A stretch of DNA of 49,334 nucleotides, from positions 1-49,334 of the forward strand of contig JAJYXI010000071.1 in the NCBI GenBank assembly GCA_021791055.1, read 5' to 3'. Numbering within the stretch: the first letter of the stretch is position 1; each line of letters begins with the position of its first letter. A program made the translations under genes and the position numbers. The notes under the pieces are model-generated. The model was not told the DNA's origin and did no database searches. It saw only the letters and a program-made list of their open reading frames with translations. Below are positions 44,149 through 49,334 of the stretch, in pieces. This DNA comes from Nitrospirota bacterium. GTDB lineage: Bacteria; Nitrospirota; Thermodesulfovibrionia; Thermodesulfovibrionales; Dissulfurispiraceae.

Positions 44149-45672
44149 CTATGCATAAGTTCCTTGCGTTGTAGTCATAGCACGTTCCTCATTGGACATG
44201 TTAGCCAGACGTTCGACTTCTTTTACATCAAGATTTAAGCCTTCGGCAACACGGCGTCCATAACCAGGGTCTGCCTTGTAGAAGAGGGCGGTCTGGCGAT
44301 ACTGGATGCGTTTTTGTGCGCCTCCCAGATGGGCTGCAATATTACCTATCAGATGGTCTCGAGCTGTGTCTGTCATGACCTTACGATACAAATCCCCAGC
44401 CTGCACGAAATCATCATTTGGATGAGTATATCTTTGGCGTGCTGCCTTGCCGGATACTTCAAAGGGAGGCTCGGCAACAGAGGGTTCGGGTACAGGACCG
44501 CCAAAGCTGTTAGGGTAGTAATTTGGGCTGCCGCCGCCATTGTTGTCAAACCTCATGAACCCGTCGCGCTGGTAGTTGTTCACCGGGCACCCTTTGGCTG
44601 AGTTAACCGGCAAGAGATGGTAGTTAGGCCCAAGACGGTGACGATGGGTGTCGTGATAGCTGAAAAGGCGACCCTGCAGCATCTTGTCCGGTGATGCAGC
44701 AATACCATGCACGAAGTTGGCGGGGGAGAAGGCGGCCTGTTCCACCTCAGCAAAGTAGTTTTCCGGGTTGCGGTTAAGCACCATGCGGCCGATTGTGATT
44801 GGCGGAAAGTCTGCATGGGGCCAGACCTTTGTGATGTCGAAGGGATCAAACCGGTAATCGGCAGCCTGCTCGGGTATCATAATCTGCACTTCCAGCCTCC
44901 ACGACGGATATTCCCCCCTTTCGATAGACCGGTAGAGGTCACGGGTAGCATGGTCTGGGTCCTTTCCCTTCATCACCTCTGCCTCTTCTTTTGTCAGGTT
45001 CTGGATTCCCTGTTCTGTTTTGAAATGGTATTGCACCCAAAAATACTCGCCCTTATCGTTATACCACTTGAAGGTGTGGCTGCTGTAGCCGTTCATATGG
45101 CGGTAACTTCTGGGTGTGCCCCGGTCCGAAAAGAGAATGGTAACCTGGTGTATGGACTCCGGCGTTAGCGATAAGAAATCCCAAAACATGTCAGGGTCCT
45201 TCAGGTTGGTTGCAGGATGCCGTTTTTGAGTATGGATAAAATCAGGAAACTTCAGCGGGTCTCTTATGAAGAAGACAGGGGTGTTATTCCCCACCATGTC
45301 ATAGTTGCCTTCCTCTGTATAGAACTTCACTGCAAATCCGCGCGGGTCTCGTTCCGCGTCGGCAGATCCCTTCATATCGCCCACTGTAGAGAAACGGACA
45401 AAAATCTCTGTGCGTTTGCCTATTTCAGAAAGGAACTTTGCCCTCGTATATTTGGTCACATCAGCAGTGACTTCGAAGTAACCATAAACACCTGCGCCTT
45501 TGGCATGCACCACACGTTCAGGAATTCGTTCCCGATCGAAATGTGCCAGTTTTTCAAGCAGATGGACATCCTGCATCAGAACAGGTCCCGGGATGCCAGT
45601 GGTTAGGGAGTTCTGGTCATCATCCACCGGCGCTCCAAAGTTATTGGTAAGTGTCTTACTTTTATTCTCCAT
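44149..45672 (-). CDS. katA: Monofunctional haem catalase
   Basis: 507 residues from the ATG at 45672 (MENKSKTLT), preceded by AGGAGG; the upstream ATG is rejected. The active-site residues are present: His in [16 protein letters not shown], Asn in [10 protein letters not shown], and the proximal haem Tyr in [14 protein letters not shown]. It dismutates hydrogen peroxide. The length fits the small-subunit catalases. It is a typical target of the PerR-type regulator found nearby. Confidence 0.95.
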   Translation of the reverse strand: MENKSKTLTNNFGAPVDDDQNSLTTGIPGPVLMQDVHLLEKLAHFDRERIPERVVHAKGAGVYGYFEVTADVTKYTRAKFLSEIGKRTEIFVRFSTVGDMKGSADAERDPRGFAVKFYTEEGNYDMVGNNTPVFFIRDPLKFPDFIHTQKRHPATNLKDPDMFWDFLSLTPESIHQVTILFSDRGTPRSYRHMNGYSSHTFKWYNDKGEYFWVQYHFKTEQGIQNLTKEEAEVMKGKDPDHATRDLYRSIERGEYPSWRLEVQIMIPEQAADYRFDPFDITKVWPHADFPPITIGRMVLNRNPENYFAEVEQAAFSPANFVHGIAASPDKMLQGRLFSYHDTHRHRLGPNYHLLPVNSAKGCPVNNYQRDGFMRFDNNGGGSPNYYPNSFGGPVPEPSVAEPPFEVSGKAARQRYTHPNDDFVQAGDLYRKVMTDTARDHLIGNIAAHLGGAQKRIQYRQTALFYKADPGYGRRVAEGLNLDVKEVERLANMSNEERAMTTTQGTYA

Positions 45673-45727
45673 ACTAACCTCCTGATACATTAATTATAAA
45701 GCATCTCCTTTTTCAGGGTTTTTGTTT

Positions 45728-45759
45728 CCCGGTGACTTTTGCGGGAATAAGACACCGGG
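45728..45759 (-). other. Stem-loop between the small cytochrome gene and katA
   Basis: CCCGGTG and CACCGGG (7 bp) enclose an 18-nt loop. There is no T-run on the transcribed side, so it is more likely a processing or attenuation structure than a terminator. Confidence 0.3.
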
Positions 45760-45776
45760 GAAAACATTCGTCATAC

Positions 45777-46052
45777 TCACTTGCTGTAGTTTTTAGACAG
45801 GTAATCAATGATTACCTTTGCCTCTTCATCTGTTATAGGACAGCCATTGACATTCTTCATCCGCATCACCGTGCTTTCCCACTCCTTTGCTGTCTTCTTC
45901 TTTGACTTCGGCCTGTCTATGCTGTGGCATGTGCTGCACTTCTGCTCGAAGAGCGCCTTAGCATCCACCCTTGGCTTCTCGGCACTAGAGACAGACATCC
46001 CGGATACGACCAAAAATGCTATGCCTAAAATGCTCACCCCTAACTTTTTCAT
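45777..46052 (-). CDS. Small exported c-type cytochrome
   Basis: 91 residues with a signal peptide (GVSILGIAFLVVSGMSVSSA). A single haem-binding motif CSTCH follows and a Met in VMRMKNVNGCPIT could be the distal ligand. It resembles small sulfur-oxidation or photosynthetic-type cytochromes with a C-terminal YLSKNYSK end. It is periplasmic and its electron partner is unknown. AAGGAGG precedes the ATG. Confidence 0.85.
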   Translation of the reverse strand: MKKLGVSILGIAFLVVSGMSVSSAEKPRVDAKALFEQKCSTCHSIDRPKSKKKTAKEWESTVMRMKNVNGCPITDEEAKVIIDYLSKNYSK

Positions 46053-46117
46053 TTCTAATCCTCCTTTTTAAGTTTCTTAACTTGAAAATAACAACGCTGC
46101 AATCGAATCTCTATCCA

Positions 46118-46315
46118 TCACCTCCTTTTCATAGGCATGCAATGACTGCAACAGCCAAGATACTCAAATCTCATGCCCACTATCTGAAAGTCGGTCTCTT
46201 TCATAACCGACTCCGCGGAAACAGGCAGGTCTGTTCTTAACTCAACCTCTTTCCCGCATTTCGTGCAGACGAGTTTTACCTTTCTATCGATCTCACTGTG
46301 CCTATAGTTTTTCAT
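46118..46315 (-). CDS. Stand-alone Fur-type C-terminal zinc domain
   Basis: 65 residues. VKLVCTKCGKEVELRTDLPV and GMRFEYLGCCSHC match residues about 81-131 of the Fur-family protein encoded just upstream on the same strand (LNLICMKCGK, EMRFEYYGCCREC), keeping both CxxC zinc pairs. The winged-helix DNA-binding half is absent. A duplication followed by loss of the N-terminus is likely. It could pair with the full regulator and weaken its DNA binding, or be a decaying copy. The start is not supported by a clear ribosome site. Confidence 0.6.
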   Translation of the reverse strand: MKNYRHSEIDRKVKLVCTKCGKEVELRTDLPVSAESVMKETDFQIVGMRFEYLGCCSHCMPMKRR

Positions 46316-46368
46316 AGGTGTTCAAACCCTATAGATCGGAATCATTCCAGTTCTCACGCTAAAAAATT

Positions 46369-46773
46369 TTACCGTCTCTTTCCTCGACACTCCCTGCAGC
46401 AGCCATAATACTCAAAGCGCATCTCATTCACCTTAAAACCGGTCTTTTGTTCCACGCTCTTTAGGGGTATGGGCAAGTCTTCCATGAAATCCTGAATTTT
46501 TCCGCATTTCATACAGATGAGATTAAGATGATTCGATATATTACCTTCATATCGGTTCTCCATGTCGTAAAATTCGATTTCCTTTATCAATCCCTCTTTT
46601 TTCAACATGTTCAGAGTATAGTAAACCGTTGACATGCTCATCTTCGGGGCCTTTTTTCTTGCCTTTGTCAGGATATCCTGGACGCTCGGGTGACTTTTGT
46701 CACTGGAAAGGATATCTATAATCTCAAGCCTCTGAGGAGTGAGCTTAAGCCCCTTTTCTTTCAGGCCATTCAA
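46369..46773 (-). CDS. Fur/PerR-family metalloregulator
   Basis: 134 residues from a TTG at 46773. The frame is open some 18 codons further up but has no standard start there, so the N-terminus is uncertain. The winged helix (LKLTPQRLEIIDILSSDKSHPS and MSTVYYTLNML) is complete. The C-terminal half has CMKCGK and CCREC, a structural zinc site. Catalase, superoxide dismutase and nitroreductase genes nearby favour a peroxide-sensing PerR role over iron control. Confidence 0.85.
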   Translation of the reverse strand: MNGLKEKGLKLTPQRLEIIDILSSDKSHPSVQDILTKARKKAPKMSMSTVYYTLNMLKKEGLIKEIEFYDMENRYEGNISNHLNLICMKCGKIQDFMEDLPIPLKSVEQKTGFKVNEMRFEYYGCCRECRGKRR

Positions 46774-46837
46774 CAGCCGCTCTCTGATTTCTTTAGGTTT
46801 TATGACACGCCTCTCATTCGTAATGGTTCCTGATTAA

Positions 46838-46866
46838 AGGGTATATTAGATTGTGTTTAATGTCAA
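46838..46866 (-). promoter_or_regulatory. Possible promoter of the Fur/PerR gene
   Basis: On the minus strand TTGACA (46861-46866) is followed after 17 bp by TACCCT (46838-46843). The -10 is poor. Confidence 0.35.
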
Positions 46867-46900
46867 GGCGCATTTCTCATTTGGAGGAGACAATCTTTGT

Positions 46901-47029
46901 TCAAACCTGTGGCATGTCTTTTTTCAAGGATGCAATATCCACCTGAATCCCTTCTTCCTTCACTCTGCAGTATGGAACAAGGAGCTCTGAATCCTCAAAA
47001 TTGTCTGCACTGATAATCAATGCCTTCAC
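46901..47029 (-). pseudogene. DJ-1/PfpI-family N-terminal fragment
   Basis: A GTG start with GGAGGTG 8 nt upstream opens a 42-residue frame: KALIISADNFEDSELLVPY, then VKEEGIQVDIASLKKDM. This is the first two strands and helix of DJ-1/PfpI proteins, which are normally about 165-190 residues. The frame then ends, and the catalytic Cys segment is not found downstream. The ribosome site is intact, so a short peptide could still be made, but it is most likely a remnant of a deleted gene. Confidence 0.6.
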
Positions 47030-47120
47030 CCTTTATCACCTCCAGTATGAACAATTATTTGCTTTCAGTATGAAAAAGGCTTTAGTTCTCCCTGGATATC
47101 TACCTTGCCGCCTTCAATCC

Positions 47121-47330
47121 TTACAACTGTTTTTCTTTATAGGTGCTTATCCCGAGCACCTTCCAGAGAGGTCAAAAGCCAAAGATACCAGTGAAAAGGG
47201 CTATAATAGCAACGAGAAGTGTAACGGCTTGAACCCCTCCCCCAATCGGTGCAAATAACCCTACAATGGCAAGAACGATTCCAGCAATTATCCTTAATGC
47301 CTTATCAATTCCTCCGACATTCTTCTTCAA
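47121..47330 (-). CDS. DUF2892 membrane protein with in-frame TGA at a conserved Cys: candidate selenoprotein
   Basis: The start is TTG at 47330 with AGGAGG 8 nt upstream. The frame gives MKKNVGGIDKALRIIAGIVL, two hydrophobic helices and LFTGIFGF, then TGA (47172-47174), then PLWKVLGISTYKEKQL to a TAA, 69 codons in all. This matches DUF2892 membrane proteins end to end, whose second helix is followed by GFCPLY-LLG-T. The TGA replaces exactly that Cys. A perfect 7-bp hairpin lies 11-31 nt after the TGA. Decoding as selenocysteine is the best single explanation. Otherwise the protein ends after 52 residues as a nonsense mutant. Confidence 0.75.
47141..47161 (-). promoter_or_regulatory. SECIS-like hairpin in the DUF2892 gene
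   Basis: On the minus strand AGGTGCT and AGCACCT form a perfect stem with the loop CGGGATA. The loop begins 18 nt after the TGA, and G is its second base. Bacterial SECIS elements of the E. coli fdhF type have a short stem with G in the first two loop positions and the loop about 16-37 nt after the UGA, so all these conditions are met. Confidence 0.65.
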
Positions 47331-47391
47331 TTTTTTTTCCTCCTTTACTTGACTGTTCTTCTTATCAACCTTTATCAGTGTACAGAGCGTC

Positions 47392-47706
47392 CTATTGTCC
47401 TCCTTTCTTCCCGCGGGTGCCGCCCAAGGCAGGGAACCCTCCGGGGTCTGGCTCTGACCCTCTTTTAAGGATTTCCAATCGTCTTTTCATTGCCTCTATC
47501 TCTGTCTGTTGAGCTGCGATTATATCCTCTGCAAGCTTACACACTATGGGATCCTTTCCATGAATAAGCAGGAGGCGAGCCATTTCAATCGCACCTTTAT
47601 GATGCGGAATCATCATTGCCAGAAAATCTACATTAGGATCTCCAGAATAACCCGGTGCATGCATGTCGTCCATCATCTTTTCCATCCTCTTAATCATCTT
47701 ATCCAT
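47392..47706 (-). CDS. DUF305-family protein
   Basis: 104 residues. The signature DFLAMMIPHHKGAIEMARLLL, with the paired His, and a later AAQQTEIEAMKRRL helix define the DUF305 family, four-helix proteins often linked to copper or other metals. Most members have a signal peptide; here the frame begins in the first helix and a stop lies just upstream, so the N-terminus may be lost or the protein may be cytoplasmic. The C-terminal tail is Gly-rich and unusual (GGFPALGGTRGKKGGQ). Confidence 0.75.
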   Translation of the reverse strand: MDKMIKRMEKMMDDMHAPGYSGDPNVDFLAMMIPHHKGAIEMARLLLIHGKDPIVCKLAEDIIAAQQTEIEAMKRRLEILKRGSEPDPGGFPALGGTRGKKGGQ

Positions 47707-47752
47707 CTCTCTCTATCATCATCTCTTTCCTCTCAGCATGCTTCGTCTCTGT

Positions 47753-48188
47753 CTAAACCCTTTTCTTGAATTCATGTTCAGGCCAGAAACCCTGTTCTGC
47801 CATAGCATTTATTATATTCTTCCTGCTGATTATACCTACGAGCTTTTTATTCTTTACAACTGGCAATATGGAGAATCCCAGAGAATACATAATCTCTACA
47901 ATATCCTCTATCGGTGTATCGGATGTTACAGTAACAGGGGTGCTGCAGACCTCATGCTCTGCATGGCCGCAGCTCATAACGGATTCGGCACTGAACTCAT
48001 GAATGGTTCTTCCTTCTTTAAGGGCATCCAGAATATCATACTCTGAGACAATACCAATAACCTCAAGGTTATCGTTCACCACGGGCAGGGTAAGGACACA
48101 TCAGCTTTTTCAAAAGTTCAATACCCCTCTCCTTTGCTGGTAAACTAACCCTGGGATGCATTATATCTTTTGCAGTTATACAAGACAT
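47753..48188 (-). pseudogene. CBS-domain pair protein, frameshifted
   Basis: The gene begins at 48188 (AAGGAG upstream) with MSCITAKDIMHPRVSLPAKE, runs to KKLMCPYPA and stops at 48069. The -1 frame continues with LPVVNDNLEVIGIVSEYDIL and a complete second CBS domain (LGFSILPVVKNKKLVGIISR) to 47753. Joining the frames near 48085 restores a normal two-CBS protein of about 145 residues. CBS pairs bind adenylate ligands. A small deletion, natural or from sequencing, explains the break. The C-terminal 109 residues could be translated alone but have no ribosome site. Confidence 0.75.
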
Positions 48189-48311
48189 TTTTTTCTCCTT
48201 TCAGGCATAGCGCCTCATTAAAGATTTGTAAAATATCCCTTAAAAAAGGGTATCATATTTTTAAACAATGCCAAGGACATAAACTCCAACGAATATTCCT
48301 TACTATATCTG

Positions 48312-48860
48312 CTATCGTTGTGGATACTTTGTGAATACAAAATCCCGTCCTTTTACAATAGTATGACAGACATTGCATTCCTGCTCAAAAGATGCATCAT
48401 TACCGTAAGGTTTGAAGGTATTAGTCTTTGCATTATATACAAACCTCGCGTATCCCCATCCGTTGGTATTCTTAAATTTCTTTGCATCCTTAATCATTAA
48501 CTCAACCCTCTGTAAGACATCTGGCTCAATAGCCGCTGGAAAATCCGGGCTCTTTCTCTCTGAGTATGCGATTTTTACCAATATAGAGCCATCAGGAAAG
48601 GGTACGCCGTTTTCAGGGATACCTTCACGGTAAGCCTTAATAATCGTATCATTACCGAGGATGAACCGTATCTCGTTCTTGTCCGTTCGGTAACTCGGGG
48701 CTACGACCTTCCAGCCTTCATATCCGCGGACTTCAGAGAAAGATATCCCATTTGGTGACTTGAGCTCATACTTGTCCTGTGCTGTAAGTATCGCCGTTCC
48801 CATGATGAAAAAAATGGCGGTGGTAATAAAAATGCCACGAAAAATGTTTCCTGTCTTCAT
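48312..48860 (-). CDS. Cytochrome P460-family exported protein
   Basis: 182 residues with a signal peptide (IFITTAIFFIMGTAILTA). The family segments NGISFSEVRGYEGWKVVAPS, LGNDTIIKAYREG and FPDGSILVKIAY are present, followed by a single haem site CNVCH. P460 proteins can oxidise hydroxylamine or bind NO when a Lys crosslink to haem is present; here such activity is not shown. AGGGAGG precedes the ATG. It lies 18 bp downstream of the SorB-like cytochrome gene and is probably co-transcribed with it. Confidence 0.87.
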   Translation of the reverse strand: MKTGNIFRGIFITTAIFFIMGTAILTAQDKYELKSPNGISFSEVRGYEGWKVVAPSYRTDKNEIRFILGNDTIIKAYREGIPENGVPFPDGSILVKIAYSERKSPDFPAAIEPDVLQRVELMIKDAKKFKNTNGWGYARFVYNAKTNTFKPYGNDASFEQECNVCHTIVKGRDFVFTKYPQR

Positions 48861-48878
48861 ATTTGCCTCCCTCTGATT

Positions 48879-49202
48879 TTAATTTCTTGCACCATAGGAT
48901 GTGGTAAGATAATTTACTATTATCTCCGCATCCCCCTGTGAAACAGGTGCACCAAAGACCTTTATCATCTTGTTAACAGTCGCGGTCCATTGGGCATTAG
49001 AAAGCTTCGGCTGCATGGTTATATAATCAACACTATGGCAGATATTACAAAACTCCTCTACCTTTTCTCTGCCATCTCCTGGTTTAAGTTCAGTGCGAAT
49101 TGTAGGAAGATTGATAGAAGTTACCATATCCTGAGAGCCTCCATAGGAAAATCCAACAACTACAACAAATATTATTATTGTCAAAAGTATAAATTTTTTC
49201 AT
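48879..49202 (-). CDS. sorB: Single-haem cytochrome c, SorB-like sulfite dehydrogenase subunit
   Basis: 107 residues with a signal peptide (LLTIIIFVVVVGFSYG). One haem motif CNICHSVDYITMQP and a Met in VNKMIKVFGAPVS, a likely axial ligand, match the SorB pattern. It begins 9 bp after the stop of the molybdenum-enzyme fragment, the usual sorA-sorB order. It would accept electrons from sulfite oxidation in the periplasm. GGGGGATG precedes the ATG. Confidence 0.78.
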   Translation of the reverse strand: MKKFILLTIIIFVVVVGFSYGGSQDMVTSINLPTIRTELKPGDGREKVEEFCNICHSVDYITMQPKLSNAQWTATVNKMIKVFGAPVSQGDAEIIVNYLTTSYGARN

Positions 49203-49211
49203 CGCATCCCC

Positions 49212-49334
49212 CTATTTAACAACTACTTCTGTCTTTTCTATCTTATTCCAGAGATAACCTGAAGGATTCCATAAGCTGTCGAATGGCTGTGACTCTCCGA
49301 TACTATTTGTTGCAAGCGCCATTAAGGTATATTT
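49212..49334 (-). CDS. sorA: Sulfite oxidase-type molybdopterin enzyme, C-terminal part (SorA-like)
   Basis: The minus-strand frame runs from the window edge to a TAG at 49212-49214. It codes YTLMALATNSIGESQPFDSL and WNPSGYLWNKIEKTEV, the C-terminal Mo-cofactor dimerisation domain of sulfite oxidase-family enzymes (the pattern A-TDS-G-QP...WNP-GY-WN). The catalytic Cys domain is outside the window. With the adjacent cytochrome it suggests sulfite dehydrogenase. Confidence 0.75.
   Translation of the reverse strand, partial: KYTLMALATNSIGESQPFDSLWNPSGYLWNKIEKTEVVVK

Noticed and set aside
44580-45168. Long frames opposite the catalase gene
   Set aside because: They are shadows of a fully conserved catalase and have no family signature.
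47041-47120. Short minus-strand frame coding VVRIEGGKVDIQGELKPFSY after the DUF2892 gene
   Set aside because: It looks protein-like but has only about 23 codons and no start codon or ribosome site; at most a remnant.

Overview
The window comes from a Gram-negative, sulfur- and hydrogen-metabolising bacterium, plausibly Nitrospirota or a sulfate-reducer-like lineage. The pointers are a group 3b-type [NiFe] sulfhydrogenase, a lone 2-oxoacid:ferredoxin oxidoreductase subunit, a DsrC-like protein, a sulfite dehydrogenase pair and a zinc-ribbon L28. No rRNA or other decisive marker is present, so this placement is inference.

Region 1 (1-18712) is an accessory locus. An IS3-type element end cuts the 5' side of an RTX gene. 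Three units follow, each a small exported protein (246-248 aa) and then an RTX gene whose N-terminus looks like a T4-lysozyme (GH24) domain. The first three RTX genes are broken off inside their calcium-binding repeats, exactly where the ribosome site of the next exported-protein gene begins. The fourth is long but split by a -1 frameshift at about 9371; its continuation (to 14542) carries about eleven RTX-related modules and a typical C-terminal type I export end. A type I ABC exporter with a non-catalytic C39-like domain and an HlyD-type adaptor follow. The layout reads as an array of exported muramidases with candidate cognate inhibitors, diversified by recombination between near-identical RTX segments.

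Region 2 (18773-25302) holds an MrfA-type helicase (minus) and a four-gene sulfhydrogenase operon (plus) whose beta gene has one in-frame TGA. Region 3 (25413-41988) is housekeeping: tig-clpP-clpX, dciA and rpmB (minus), infB-rbfA-nrnA, a lone vorB (minus), mutL, murA (minus), rsh, hup with a strong terminator, a tandem UspA and a CaCA exchanger. Several of these genes have a -10-like hexamer 4-7 nt before ATG and no Shine-Dalgarno, a leaderless-mRNA signature.

Region 4 (42022-49334, all minus) is a redox-stress and sulfur block: a DsrC-like protein, superoxide dismutase, nitroreductase, catalase, c-type cytochromes, a Fur/PerR regulator plus a separate copy of its C-terminal zinc domain, DUF305, a CBS protein (frameshifted), cytochrome P460 and SorB/SorA-like sulfite dehydrogenase. 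Between them, at 47121-47330, lies a DUF2892 membrane protein with TGA in place of the conserved Cys of its GFCPL motif. A perfect 7-bp hairpin follows at the spacing expected of a bacterial SECIS element, making it a candidate new selenoprotein.

Throughout the window, degenerate tandem repeats with a 7-bp (sometimes 8-bp) period occur between genes, often as inverted pairs, and as in-frame insertions within conserved proteins (an RTX protein, HlyD, NrnA, MutL).
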